From: Paenibacillus lycopersici
GTDB lineage: Bacteria > Bacillota > Bacilli > Paenibacillales > Paenibacillaceae
Direction: 5' to 3'
Assembly: GCF_010119935.1 (NCBI RefSeq)
Contig: NZ_CP048209.1
Location: forward strand, 1,669,501-1,733,500
DNA: 64,000 nucleotides
In this document: positions 32,751 through 43,132 of the stretch, piece after piece
How the letters are laid out: each line of letters begins with the position of its first letter
Numbering within the stretch: position 1 is the stretch's first letter
Translations under genes and position numbers: made by a program
The notes under the pieces: generated by a model
Told to the model about the DNA's origin: nothing
Seen by the model: the letters and a program-made list of their open reading frames with translations, nothing else
Database searches by the model: none

Positions 32751-35345
32751 ATGAATCAACAATATAAAGGCGCAAATACACGGGAAATCAGCTTTCCACT
32801 AGGAGGTATCGGGAGCGGAAGCATCGGTCTAGCAGGCAATGGGAGATTGGTGGATTGGGAAATCTTTAACCGTCCGAACAAGAGAAGCTTCAACGGTTTT
32901 AGCCACTTTGCCATTAAGGCGGAGCAGGATGGCAAGCTTCTTGATGCGAGGGTGCTGAACGGCGATATGCAATCGCCTTATACAGGCGAGCCGGTTCGCG
33001 GGGGCCCTCTGCATAGCGGGTATGGCTTCGGTCCGGAGAGCCAGACGATGGCGGGCATGCCGCATTTTCAAGAGACTGCGTTCAAGGGAGAGTTTCCAAT
33101 CGCCGAAATGTCGTTCGCGGATGCTGCTTTTCCGGGAAACGTGCAGCTAACGGCATTCAACCCCTTCATTCCGCTTCAAGAGGATGATTCCAGCCTGCCA
33201 GCAGCATTCTTCGAGTGGGAGCTAGAGAATACGGGAGATGCGGCCGTTACGTATACGATCTGTCTATCGGCGGGAAATCCCAAGTCAACCGAGAGGGCAG
33301 CCAACCGCTATATTGAGTTTACGGGGCAGGAAGACCGCAAGATTCATGCGATTCAATTGACCTCTGACCAATACAGCCAAGAGCATGCGAGCTACGGAGA
33401 CATCACCATCGCAACAGATACGGCGGAGGTGAGTTATCAGGAATATTGGTATCGCGGCGGATGGTGCGATAATCTCGAGATGTTCTGGCATGACTTCACG
33501 CAGCCGGGCCGTTTCGCGAACAGGCATTATGAAGCGGATGAATCGACTGCGCATCGGAAGGATACCGCATCGCTTGCGGCGCATATCGACTTGCGTCCTG
33601 GCGAGAAGAAGGGAATCAAGTTCGTCATAAGCTGGAGCTTTCCGAATGTGGAGAACAATTGGAACCCGGCTCCGATGGGCGCCAACTCGTGGAAGAATTA
33701 CTATGCAACATGGTTCGATGATTCCAAGGCCAGCGCGCAATATGCCATGACGAACTGGAAGCGATTATACCGCGATACCCTCACGTTCAAGGATTCCTTG
33801 TTTGCTTCTACTGTGCCTGACGCCGTAAAGGATGCGGTATCCGCCAACCTGTCCGTCATCAAGTCGGCGACGACGCTGCGCCTGACCGACGGCTCGTTCT
33901 ATGGCTTCGAGGGCTGTATCGAAGACGTGGGCTGCTGCGAAGGCTCCTGCACGCATGTATGGAACTATGCGTATGCGCTGCCGTTCCTGTTCCCTCGCCT
34001 GGAGCGGAGCATGAGAGAGCTGGATTTCAAATACAACAAGCGCGAAGACGGCAGAATGTCGTTTCGGCTTATGCTGCCGCTCGGACGCGAAAGATCGGAC
34101 TTTCGAGCTTGCGCCGACGGTCAATTCGGCGGCGTTATCAAGGCTTATCGGGATTGGAAGGTATCGGGGGACACGGACTGGCTCCGCTCGATCTGGCCGG
34201 CTGTTAAGGAATCCATTACCTATGCATGGATAGGCAGCAACGAAGATAAGTGGGACCCGGATAAGTCGGGCGTATTGACGGGAAGACAGCATCATACGCT
34301 CGATATGGAGCTGTACGGACCGAATTCCTGGCTGAGCGGATTCTATCTGGCTGCCCTGAAGGCAGGCGCCGAGATGGCGAAAGCCTTGAGCGAACAGGAG
34401 TCGGCGGCGGAGTTCAGCGAATTGTTCCAAGCCGGCAAGCGTTGGGTAGACGAGCATCTGTTCAACGGAGAATACTACGTTCAGAAAGTCGATCTATCCG
34501 ATAAGGTTCTGCTTGAACAATTCGATGAGAAGACCGTCGCTACGTATTGGAATGAAGAATTAAGCGAGATCAAATATCAGATCGCGGATGGCTGCGCGAT
34601 CGATCAGGTCGTTGCCCAGTGGCATGCCAACCTATGTGGACTCGGGGAAATCTTCGATAAGCAGCAAACCCGTTCGGCGCTGCAATCGCTATACCGCCAT
34701 AATTTCAAGTCCAGCATGCGGAATGAAGCGAATACGTGGAGATTGTACTCGCTGAACGACGAAGGCGGGCTCGTGATCTGCACATGGCCGGAAAGGACGA
34801 GCAAGCCTGCGATTCCGTTAACTTATAACTCCGAAACGATGACGGGATTCGAATACCAAGCGGCTTCTCATATGATCCAAGAAGGGCTTACTGATGAGGG
34901 CCTCGCGGTCGTTCAAGCGATACGCGAACGTTACGACGGGGAGAAGCGCAACCCTTGGAACGAGATCGAATGCGGTAGCAACTACGCCAGATCTATGGCG
35001 AGCTTCTCCTTGCTCCAAGCATACAGCGGATTCGAATACGATATGGTTGCAGGCATGATCGGGTTTAAGCCGGTGGCTGTGCAAGATGGCGTATTCCGTG
35101 TTCTGTGGTCGCTCGATCGGGGCTGGGGCGTGTACGAGGAGCAAGCCAAACAAGCGATCGTTCGAGTCCTGGGAGGAGACATGCAGTTAAACGTATTGAA
35201 GTTGCATGAAGCGCATATTGCGCGGATCGAATGCGTGAATGCCGGGGCTACGAAACTGGAATATACGACATCGGGAGATGCCATCTATTTCACGGACTCG
35301 GTCTTCTTTGATACGCAGAACGAGTTGGTCGTGATCCTGAAGTAA
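32751..35345 (+). CDS. GH116 family beta-glycosidase (GBA2/DUF608 type)
   Basis: 864-residue enzyme without signal peptide. The N-terminal beta domain (REISFPLGGIGSGSIGLAGN, VDWEIFNRPNKRSF) is GBA2_N-like; the C-terminal (alpha/alpha)6 barrel is the DUF608 part (FEGCIEDVGCCEGSCTHVWN, ACADGQFGGVIKAYRDWKVS, WNEIECGSNYARSMASFSLL). By alignment from memory with characterised GH116 enzymes, Glu520 (TLDMELYGPN) would be the nucleophile and Asp618 (AIDQVVAQWHA) the acid/base. Known members are beta-glucosidases or beta-xylosidases; it should act on imported oligosaccharides. AAGGAGCC precedes the ATG. The operon's own importer is decayed. Confidence 0.88.
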   Translation: MNQQYKGANTREISFPLGGIGSGSIGLAGNGRLVDWEIFNRPNKRSFNGFSHFAIKAEQDGKLLDARVLNGDMQSPYTGEPVRGGPLHSGYGFGPESQTMAGMPHFQETAFKGEFPIAEMSFADAAFPGNVQLTAFNPFIPLQEDDSSLPAAFFEWELENTGDAAVTYTICLSAGNPKSTERAANRYIEFTGQEDRKIHAIQLTSDQYSQEHASYGDITIATDTAEVSYQEYWYRGGWCDNLEMFWHDFTQPGRFANRHYEADESTAHRKDTASLAAHIDLRPGEKKGIKFVISWSFPNVENNWNPAPMGANSWKNYYATWFDDSKASAQYAMTNWKRLYRDTLTFKDSLFASTVPDAVKDAVSANLSVIKSATTLRLTDGSFYGFEGCIEDVGCCEGSCTHVWNYAYALPFLFPRLERSMRELDFKYNKREDGRMSFRLMLPLGRERSDFRACADGQFGGVIKAYRDWKVSGDTDWLRSIWPAVKESITYAWIGSNEDKWDPDKSGVLTGRQHHTLDMELYGPNSWLSGFYLAALKAGAEMAKALSEQESAAEFSELFQAGKRWVDEHLFNGEYYVQKVDLSDKVLLEQFDEKTVATYWNEELSEIKYQIADGCAIDQVVAQWHANLCGLGEIFDKQQTRSALQSLYRHNFKSSMRNEANTWRLYSLNDEGGLVICTWPERTSKPAIPLTYNSETMTGFEYQAASHMIQEGLTDEGLAVVQAIRERYDGEKRNPWNEIECGSNYARSMASFSLLQAYSGFEYDMVAGMIGFKPVAVQDGVFRVLWSLDRGWGVYEEQAKQAIVRVLGGDMQLNVLKLHEAHIARIECVNAGATKLEYTTSGDAIYFTDSVFFDTQNELVVILK

Positions 35346-35371
35346 AACGTCATCAAAAAAACGGCGATACA

Positions 35372-35400
35372 AGAGCCCCGTACACTGCGTACGGGGCTCT
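35372..35400. terminator. Bidirectional terminator between GH116 and GH30-SLH genes
   Basis: AGAGCCCCGTAC and GTACGGGGCTCT form a perfect 12-bp stem with a five-base loop between two convergent genes. A T-run on the minus strand lies about ten bases beyond the stem; there is none on the plus strand. Confidence 0.75.
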
Positions 35401-35442
35401 CGGAATATATAAGCATCGGATTTAAAGAGGGGTGGACTGCCG

Positions 35443-38400
35443 TCACTTGAGGTTATAGATCCTGTAAAGGAATACAGCAGCTTCCGCTCTTGTCGTGCTG
35501 GCAAGCGGATGGATGAAATCGCCGTCGCCTTCGATCAAGCCTTCCTTCACCAATGCGGCCACGCTGTCTGCGGCATATGCCGCGATCCGGGATTCGTCCG
35601 CGAATCCGTCCAGGTCTGCCGCCGAGCCATGTTGGCTGATTCGGTCGAGGCTTCTCAAGGCTTTCTCGGTCAGCGTCATCATATCCTGCCTGGTGATCGA
35701 AGCCGCGGGATTAAATCTATTATCTCCGGATCCCGTCGTAATCCCCAGCTTCTTAGCGATACCGATTTCCTTATAGAAGTAATCCTCGGGTTGAATGTCG
35801 GCAAAGTTGTCCGTGAAGTCCGCCGACAATCCCAGCGTCCTTACCAGCAGCACCAGATAATCCGCCCTCGTAATGCCGGCAGCAGGAGAGAAGCTTTGCT
35901 CCGAGGTGCCGTTGATGACTCCCTTGGAGGCCAGCACTTCGATCTGTTTCTTCGCCCAGCCGTAATTGCCGATGTCTGCAAAGGTCTTGCGTACAAAGAC
36001 CACCGCATATTCACTGAAGTGGGTGGTGCTGAAAGTCACCATGCCCGTCGCAGCGTCGTATTTGCCGCTTGGGACGGATACGGCCTTGCCGGAATTGTCG
36101 ATGTACCAGATCGTGATATGTTCCGGATCTTTCAACTCCTCTGCCGTTGGTGCATAAGGGATGCCGACCGTCACCGGGGCGCTGTCGTTCCTCCATGCCG
36201 TCTGTTGGCCATCGAGCAGCAGACTAAGCTCGATAACAGGTTTGTCGCCAAGCTGCGCCTGAATATCCGCGGCAAGCTTACTCTTGTCTCCGGCGGCGAT
36301 CATCAGGGAGACGTTCTGCGCGCCGCCCGCCTCTTCGGCAGCGAGCATATTCCCCGGAACCGTCACCGTCGCCAGGTCGGTCTTGATGTGAATCGCTTTC
36401 GATGCATCTCCTGCGGTTAAGAGGCTGGCAGGCATGGTCAGCTCGTAGGCTTTGGCTCCGTCTACTTTAGGCAGCTGCACCTCGATCGTTTTAATGCCGT
36501 CCCCATTAGCAGCCGCTTTCTCGAATGCGCCGTTCACGGCAGCCGCAGTGATTTGAACGGATGCCGTACCCGTGCTGCTGTCCAATGCGGGCGCGTCCGT
36601 TACGATCGAACTGCCGGTGGACGCCTCACTCGACGGCAAGGAGCTGCCTGTCGTCGGCGGCGTTCCGCCGCCGCTGTTGTTACTGCCGCCGTCGGCTGCG
36701 GTGACATAATCGAACGCGACCTGATTCAGGAATACGCCCCAATTTTGGGCCGGATACGGGTAGACGATTTTCAGGTACCGAATACCGCTCGGTATCGCTG
36801 CGGAAGTGTTCGTGTAATCATGATGATTGCTCTTGTAGTCGGCTACATTCGTCGTAATGACCGTAATCGGCACATAGGTTTGACCATCGGTCGATCCGTA
36901 GAATGTAAACTGCGTCTTACCCGAATCTGCCGCCGAGTCATTGATCGTGGTTGCAATGTTGAAAGAGGTGATATCTCCATCGGGCGATTTGTAAATGACA
37001 TACGTCGAAGCGTCGGTCGTATTGGCCGCAGGATTAAACCGTCCGGCGTCATGATCGCCAACAGCCGTTACGTTGCCGGCATCATCCGTAGCGTCCGCGC
37101 CTTCCCAACCGCCGAAGAAAATGGTGTTCGATATGCCGCCTACGGGATGACCGTCGGCATCAAGCACCAAGTCTCCATGGTCATCGACTTGTTTACCCGT
37201 AAAGTCGTACAGCTTCGTAAAGTCGTCGCCATTGTCAATCAATGTACGGATATTGGCAGGCTTCGGAGCGTATTGGAAGGAAACGCTGCCGATATACGCT
37301 TGGTCATGATTGATGCCCTCCTGTCCATTGATGACCGTGGTCGGAGAAGGGAATACAATCTTTAAATACCTTACCTTCAGATTCTCAACCAATGGGGTCA
37401 AATTGGAACTCCAGAACGATCGGCCTTGGGCATCCACGCCTTGGGCATCCGGACTGCTGATGAAGACGATCGGCTGGAAGTTCACGCCATCGACCGAGCC
37501 TAGCACCTGAAAGCTCGATTGGGACGCGAAATCGCCGAACAGCCCCACGTTAATAGTGAATGCGTATATATCGCCTTCAGGCGACGCATAGGTGACATAT
37601 TCCGTCGGCGTTTGGAGTCCGTCGGTTGTTTGAATGAACTTGGCGGCATGATCGCCCTCGAAATACGTTTGATTGACGGTTTCGATATGTGATGATTTAT
37701 CATATACCTTGGTGAGATCGACGGCTTCGTCCGTAAAGTCCTTGAGGTCGGCCGGTACTTCTACGGCAGGCGTATCGGTCTGCTCCTTGATCGATATGCC
37801 GTTAAGCACCAGGTTGCCGAAGGCGGTTGCGTCGGTTAGCGCGGAACCCGTACCATTCCATCGCAATCGAGCTGCGCTGCCGGCTCCGTCGTCGTCGTTA
37901 TTGACGATTTCCAGCGGAATGCTCCAATCCCTTGTCGGCGTCATAGCAAGGCTGCTCCAAGGAATTTCCAGTTCGACGGAATAGCCGTCCGCCGTTTGCG
38001 ACTGGCGGTATTGAATGCCCGCTAGATCTCCGCCGGAGAGAAGGGTTTGATTGTCATAGCCTGCTGCTATTTCGTGAATTGCGCCCGCCGCATCGGGGAT
38101 ATACAGCTCGACGCCATCGCCGCTTTGAAGGTTGGCATCCTTGACATCGACTCCCAAATAGACGTTGTTATCGTCGCTCAAGGCGCCGAAGGCGACGGTA
38201 TTATCCGAATGGCCTGCTGCAGGGTTGGATACCGTGTTGGTTAGTGCCCATGAAGCTTCATTCAGGTTTCCATCCACGGTAATAAAAGCTTGCGGGCCTT
38301 CCGCTACTGCAGTCTTGGCTCCATTGCTCAGATACAATGTACCGAACTTGGAAGCATCCTTATAGTTGTCCCCCGTACCGTTCCACATCAGAACGCTGTC

Positions 38401-41226
38401 TCTGCCGGGGCCGCCGTTGTCGTTATCGTTGTTGCCGATATCGAAGCCGATCGCCGTGCCTGCGGCAGGCTTTGTAATACCGATCGACGACCACGGGATT
38501 TGAAATTCCATCTCATACCCGCCGTCAATATCGGACTGCGCGATCTTTTGAGCGATGCCGGCTCCGACGCCTAATTCCGAATCACTGTAACCGAACGTAA
38601 GCTGATGATCGTTTTTATCGTAAGTAGCCGCTTTCGAATTGCCGCCATCGACATAAACTTCTACCGAGTCATCCTGCCACACGTCATGAGCGGCGTTCCT
38701 TTGAAGACTGCCATCCAGCACTTTGACGCCCACATAGAGATTGTTGTCGTCCCATAACGTGCCGAAGGTAACGTCGTCATCGGACATGCCGGAGATCATT
38801 TTGCCGACTTGGTTGTTGATGACCCAGCCTTCGCCAGCATCCAGTTTTCCATCCATGGCAGGCGCGGCGGAAGTCTTATGGGCTTCAGCCAGACCTGAAG
38901 CTATAACGCCGTCCTTTGCCGGCGTGCAATCCACCGTGAAGGACGTGTTCGTGACATTGCCGGCCCTGTCCGTCGCAGTGATCGCGATTGCGTTAGGTCC
39001 CGCGATCACAGGCACAACCTGGCTGAACGTATGGTCTTCATTGACCGAAACGGATGAACCGTTAACGGTTATGGCGGCTATTTCCGACACGCTGCCCTTC
39101 AAGACATAGACCAATCTTGAAGCAGTCGCCGCGGAGGTTACGGTGATGTCGGGAGCGGCCTGATCCAGCGTTTCATGAAGGATGGCCGGCGCTGCCTCAT
39201 GGCCTTGCGCATCCGCGGCTTTCACGGTAAAGGCGTTGGCGCCATCCTGAAGCGTAACCGTCGATTGGAACCCATACGTATCTTGAGTAACGGTAACCGG
39301 CTCATCGTTGATGGTTACAATGCCATCGGACGCATTGATAAACCCTGAAATCGTATAGTCGGGTTGATTGGTATAACCGTCCGTCTGATCCAATGAGATG
39401 CCAATGTAGTCAGGGTCGTATCGCAGCGTAAGCGCGTTTGGAATCGTCTCCGTATTGTTCAATCGATCCGTTGCGGTCGTGCGAATCACATTCAGGCCGG
39501 GCGAAAGGTTCACGATTGCCGAGAAATCGTACTCGCCATGGTTTTCAGTTTGATTGACCGTAACAGGAGCATCATTGACGCTCAGTTCGATCGTTCCCGC
39601 TTCGTCAAGATGTCCGGACAGCTTGTACTGCTGGTTTCTTACGGCGTATGTCGCGTCCGTTGCATCGGAGCTGCCCGGCTGATCGAAGGTTACCGCGGGA
39701 GCCGCCGTATCCGCGTCGCCGGTAACGACTACCGTTACGCTGAAGGCGGGGAGCGAAACCGTAGCGATCTTACCATTCGCGATATTCTTCTGCTGCGCCA
39801 GCTCCATCGGCTTATCCGTATCGGCGCTCGCGGACTGATACACTTGTGCCGAAGTCCCTGTCAGACCGCTTACGTTCGTCAGCCTGGCCTTGTCTGTCGG
39901 GTTGGTTAAGATGACGACGGTTTTGTTCCCGTTCACGAAAGCAACCTGGTTTTCAATGTTCTTCTGGCTGCTTTCCGCAACCGTAAGGGCAGGGTCGTTC
40001 GTAGTCACCGTTCGAACCTTGGAACCGACGGGCACATTGGTGAATACCTTTTGCAGAATATAATAAAGCGGCGATTTACGCACGTAATCCTTGCCCGGCG
40101 TGCCCGTAGTCAGACCTGAATCGTCGGTGCCGTAATCCGTTAACGCGTTGACGTTGGAGAAATTCGTTCCTCCGCCTGTCCCGTCCCAGAACATCCAGTA
40201 ATTGTCTTTCATGGCGGACATGTCATTGGAGAACCGCTGCATCGTATAAACGGCCATTTCAAGCGGATTATTCGATTCCCCGTTCCCCAGATCGATCGGA
40301 CAGTACTCGGTCATCAGCTTATCCTTGTCCGGGTATTTATCCGTCGCGCGTACCCAGGACATGAGATCCGTGCCGCCCCAGTCGTACGAATGCGTGGAGA
40401 AAGCGCCGATTGCATGATCGAGCTCGGGATCTTTCGCCAAATCGGAAAAATCTTCGCCAAGGAATTGCGTGGACGAGAAATAGCCGTCTTCAGGTCCAAC
40501 CAGCGTAACGGCCGATACATCGTTAGCGGATCCTTTCGTGGCATCCAATGCCGCTCTGACCTTCTTCACGACGCGCTGATACTGCTGGGGGGTATAATAC
40601 GCTGCATCATAGTCCGCCATCGTCCATGGCTCGTTCTGAATCGCAAAAAATCGGGGAAGAGGCAAGCCTTTATTTTGAATATACTTCATCATATTCACGA
40701 TATATTTTGCATAGGTGTCCTCTTTGTCCACCCTGAGCGTGACGACTCCGCCATTACCGTCTTTATCGCCGGCAATCGGGAGTGTTTTCATGCCGACGGG
40801 CGGACTCCAAACCGACATTTCATAGGGCAGGTTTTTGGCTGCGAGCGCTTGTATCAACTGACTTTTCTCTTCCATGTATTTCTCATTCAAGTTGCCGGCC
40901 CCGTCGCCGAGCATGATGTTGATCGGCACGCGGTCGATCGTGATGCCCAGGCCCGGATCAATAGCGCCATTGTTATTGACGCCGCCGAATATCGCATTGA
41001 ATTCCGCCTTGTGATCCGGCGACGTGATCGCGCCGCCCCAGTAGGAGTAGTCGTCTCCGCCGTTGATTCCCCAGCCTTTGACGGTCTGTTGGTCCAGGCT
41101 GGAAACGACGGTATCGTAGACCTCCGGCGTCGCCGCGCTGGCGATTCGCGGCGCATAACCATAAGACAGCAGGAGGGCCGTACACGAGAGCACGCCGGTC
41201 ACCTTTCTTAACGTCTTTCTTCTCAT
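35443..41226 (-). CDS. Giant secreted GH30-like glycoside hydrolase with CBM9-like, discoidin-like and SLH domains
   Basis: 1,927-residue cell-surface enzyme. Order: signal peptide (~1-32); GH30-like (beta/alpha)8 barrel ~35-400 with presumed acid/base Glu199 (AIQNEPW) and nucleophile Glu307 (LMTEYCP); its beta side domain to ~503; three Ig-like repeats (~505-603, 604-685, 690-767); two CBM9-like modules (~785-967 and 975-1142) with WNGTG and DDNNLYVGV motifs; two discoidin-like modules (~1160-1320, 1325-1490); a Ser/Gly/Thr linker; a domain of unknown type; and three SLH repeats (~1750-1925: SKGVINGTSEQSFSPAAGIT, RADYLVLL) that bind secondary cell wall polymer. Substrate is likely xylan or a related glycan; GH30 is the best guess. 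AAAGGTGA precedes the ATG. Confidence 0.85.
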   Translation of the reverse strand: MRRKTLRKVTGVLSCTALLLSYGYAPRIASAATPEVYDTVVSSLDQQTVKGWGINGGDDYSYWGGAITSPDHKAEFNAIFGGVNNNGAIDPGLGITIDRVPINIMLGDGAGNLNEKYMEEKSQLIQALAAKNLPYEMSVWSPPVGMKTLPIAGDKDGNGGVVTLRVDKEDTYAKYIVNMMKYIQNKGLPLPRFFAIQNEPWTMADYDAAYYTPQQYQRVVKKVRAALDATKGSANDVSAVTLVGPEDGYFSSTQFLGEDFSDLAKDPELDHAIGAFSTHSYDWGGTDLMSWVRATDKYPDKDKLMTEYCPIDLGNGESNNPLEMAVYTMQRFSNDMSAMKDNYWMFWDGTGGGTNFSNVNALTDYGTDDSGLTTGTPGKDYVRKSPLYYILQKVFTNVPVGSKVRTVTTNDPALTVAESSQKNIENQVAFVNGNKTVVILTNPTDKARLTNVSGLTGTSAQVYQSASADTDKPMELAQQKNIANGKIATVSLPAFSVTVVVTGDADTAAPAVTFDQPGSSDATDATYAVRNQQYKLSGHLDEAGTIELSVNDAPVTVNQTENHGEYDFSAIVNLSPGLNVIRTTATDRLNNTETIPNALTLRYDPDYIGISLDQTDGYTNQPDYTISGFINASDGIVTINDEPVTVTQDTYGFQSTVTLQDGANAFTVKAADAQGHEAAPAILHETLDQAAPDITVTSAATASRLVYVLKGSVSEIAAITVNGSSVSVNEDHTFSQVVPVIAGPNAIAITATDRAGNVTNTSFTVDCTPAKDGVIASGLAEAHKTSAAPAMDGKLDAGEGWVINNQVGKMISGMSDDDVTFGTLWDDNNLYVGVKVLDGSLQRNAAHDVWQDDSVEVYVDGGNSKAATYDKNDHQLTFGYSDSELGVGAGIAQKIAQSDIDGGYEMEFQIPWSSIGITKPAAGTAIGFDIGNNDNDNGGPGRDSVLMWNGTGDNYKDASKFGTLYLSNGAKTAVAEGPQAFITVDGNLNEASWALTNTVSNPAAGHSDNTVAFGALSDDNNVYLGVDVKDANLQSGDGVELYIPDAAGAIHEIAAGYDNQTLLSGGDLAGIQYRQSQTADGYSVELEIPWSSLAMTPTRDWSIPLEIVNNDDDGAGSAARLRWNGTGSALTDATAFGNLVLNGISIKEQTDTPAVEVPADLKDFTDEAVDLTKVYDKSSHIETVNQTYFEGDHAAKFIQTTDGLQTPTEYVTYASPEGDIYAFTINVGLFGDFASQSSFQVLGSVDGVNFQPIVFISSPDAQGVDAQGRSFWSSNLTPLVENLKVRYLKIVFPSPTTVINGQEGINHDQAYIGSVSFQYAPKPANIRTLIDNGDDFTKLYDFTGKQVDDHGDLVLDADGHPVGGISNTIFFGGWEGADATDDAGNVTAVGDHDAGRFNPAANTTDASTYVIYKSPDGDITSFNIATTINDSAADSGKTQFTFYGSTDGQTYVPITVITTNVADYKSNHHDYTNTSAAIPSGIRYLKIVYPYPAQNWGVFLNQVAFDYVTAADGGSNNSGGGTPPTTGSSLPSSEASTGSSIVTDAPALDSSTGTASVQITAAAVNGAFEKAAANGDGIKTIEVQLPKVDGAKAYELTMPASLLTAGDASKAIHIKTDLATVTVPGNMLAAEEAGGAQNVSLMIAAGDKSKLAADIQAQLGDKPVIELSLLLDGQQTAWRNDSAPVTVGIPYAPTAEELKDPEHITIWYIDNSGKAVSVPSGKYDAATGMVTFSTTHFSEYAVVFVRKTFADIGNYGWAKKQIEVLASKGVINGTSEQSFSPAAGITRADYLVLLVRTLGLSADFTDNFADIQPEDYFYKEIGIAKKLGITTGSGDNRFNPAASITRQDMMTLTEKALRSLDRISQHGSAADLDGFADESRIAAYAADSVAALVKEGLIEGDGDFIHPLASTTRAEAAVFLYRIYNLK

Positions 41227-41324
41227 TCTTGGTCACCTTTCTTCTGTGAATTGTCCGGATTCGCATACCCGGCATTTACCCAAAGGAACATGGGGGCCTT
41301 GCCATAAAATAATTTCACCTTGAT

Positions 41325-41338
41325 TGTATTCGCTTTCA
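41325..41338. promoter_or_regulatory. cre-like site upstream of the GH30-SLH gene
   Basis: TGTATTCGCTTTCA (minus strand TGAAAGCGAATACA) differs from cre consensus at one fixed base. It lies about 100 bases upstream of the start codon at 41226. Confidence 0.35.
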
Positions 41339-41512
41339 AGTTGGGGATTAATAAAATAAACTATGAAAACATTCAAATTTCTATCGGAATTGGATAGGAG
41401 CGCGGAGGAAGAACGAGATGCTCCGAAAGCACAATTGGATCAAGCGCTTGTCATTTGGCGATGACAGGAACTTGATCCAACGTATCGGCCGTAGCTATAG
41501 AGGAGAGCGGAG

Positions 41513-43132
41513 TCAATCGTTAAGATACAGGGAACGATGCTTTTGCGGATGCATGCCGGCATATTTCTTGAATACGGTGCTGAAATAAGTCGCGTTCTCG
41601 AAACCGACCATTTCGCTGACCTCGAGTATTTTCAGATCAGGCGATTTCAGGAGCTCCATGGCCGCTTCCATGCGCACTTTCGTAATGTACTCGGTAATGC
41701 TCTCTCCCGTTTCTTGCTTGAAGATCAAGCTGATGTAGTTCGGCGACAGATAAACTTCTTCCGCGAGCGTCGTCAAGGAAATATGGTTCATATAGGTTTG
41801 TTCGATGATCGATTTGATTTTGTGAATGGTCCGGGCATTCTTCTGGGAATGCTTCAGCGCGAAATGCCCGGTCAGCTTGCCGAAGAAGGCAAGCATAACC
41901 TCCTGCAGCTCGGCCGCTTCCCGCTTGCTGTAAATATCGTGGAAGACCGAGGAGTAATCCGGAACGATATGCCGGATGTTCTCGTCGAGCTCGAGCACGG
42001 CCTTGCCCGCCATATTGACAAGCTCGGCGCATACGCTTTGGACATACCCGACCGGCAGTCGCCGATTATCGCACAGCGTATGGAAGATAAACCGGATTTT
42101 GTCCGCTGCATGTTCCGAATCGCCGAGCTTCATAAGCCGGATCAGCTCCTGTTCGGCGTCGAAGAGCTGAGGGAACTCCACGGACCGGTCCTCCGATTGA
42201 AAATCCCTGATGGACAATACGGAATTTTTACCCGTGTAGAAGCGGTATTTGATTGCCGTCAGCGCTTCCTGATAAGAGGTATAGATATCGGTGGCATTCC
42301 GTACGGGATTCCCGATTCCGCACGAAGAGGGGATCCGCAGGAAGGAATGCACGCATTGAATCATTTCCCGGCAGACGTTCATGGGGCTGCGATCATCGTG
42401 CGCCGCATGGCTGAACAGCATGACGTGCTCGTTCTCATTCATGAAGAAGGTGACGCAGTTCCCGCTTCGGGAGACGATCTCCTCCAGCAAATTGTTGACC
42501 GAGAAGCTGAGAAGCTGCTTATTCGTCCCGCTGTATCGTTCGACCGCTTTCTCGTAATCGTCGATTTGGAGCACGGCGGCCGTCCACGGTCCTTCCGTCG
42601 TGAACGGTAAGGCGAATTCGGTCATCTTCTGCCGCACGCTGTCCTCGTCCTTCATCATGCCGAGCGTTAATTGCGTCAGAAATTTCTCGCGAAGCACGGG
42701 CAAATTCTGATGCAGCTGCCGCTGGAGCTGTTCGGTCTGCGCTTCCCGGCCGCGCTCCATGAGGATGGAAGAAACGACCTTGCGGAGCGTCTGCTGCAGC
42801 TCTGGAATTTTGATCGGTTTCAGAATGTAACCGTCCGCGTTCAGGCTGAGCGCCGTCTTCGCATAATTGAAATCTTCCGCGCCGCTTATGATAACGAGCC
42901 GAACGGGATTGCCCAGCTCTCTTAATTTGATCGCGGCTTCCAGTCCATCCATCAGGGGCATGCGGATATCCGTCAGCAGGATATCCGGCCTCAGTTCACG
43001 GCACCGCTCAAGCGCTTCTTGGCCGTCGGCGGCATCCCCGATCACCTGAATGCCGAGCTCCTCCCAACGCACGACTTCCTTCAATCCTTCGCGCACGTTA
43101 TATTCGTCATCGGCGATGATCATCGTTAGCAT
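41513..43132 (-). CDS. Response regulator, YesN type (receiver + AraC HTH)
   Basis: 539-residue DNA-binding response regulator. The receiver has IIADDEYNVREG, phospho-acceptor Asp55 (LLTDIRMPLMDG) and Lys in YILKPIKIPEL. The middle region includes a short coiled-coil-like stretch near 120-140 (RGREAQTEQLQRQLHQNLP). The C-terminal AraC domain (ISLTTLAEEVYLSPNYISLI, LKILEVSEMVGFENATYFST, FKKYAGMHPQKHR) should bind promoters of the divergent importer operon and perhaps the GH30 gene downstream. Its ATG, served by GGGAGGAGG, lies inside the end of the kinase gene (26-base overlap). Confidence 0.94.
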   Translation of the reverse strand: MLTMIIADDEYNVREGLKEVVRWEELGIQVIGDAADGQEALERCRELRPDILLTDIRMPLMDGLEAAIKLRELGNPVRLVIISGAEDFNYAKTALSLNADGYILKPIKIPELQQTLRKVVSSILMERGREAQTEQLQRQLHQNLPVLREKFLTQLTLGMMKDEDSVRQKMTEFALPFTTEGPWTAAVLQIDDYEKAVERYSGTNKQLLSFSVNNLLEEIVSRSGNCVTFFMNENEHVMLFSHAAHDDRSPMNVCREMIQCVHSFLRIPSSCGIGNPVRNATDIYTSYQEALTAIKYRFYTGKNSVLSIRDFQSEDRSVEFPQLFDAEQELIRLMKLGDSEHAADKIRFIFHTLCDNRRLPVGYVQSVCAELVNMAGKAVLELDENIRHIVPDYSSVFHDIYSKREAAELQEVMLAFFGKLTGHFALKHSQKNARTIHKIKSIIEQTYMNHISLTTLAEEVYLSPNYISLIFKQETGESITEYITKVRMEAAMELLKSPDLKILEVSEMVGFENATYFSTVFKKYAGMHPQKHRSLYLND

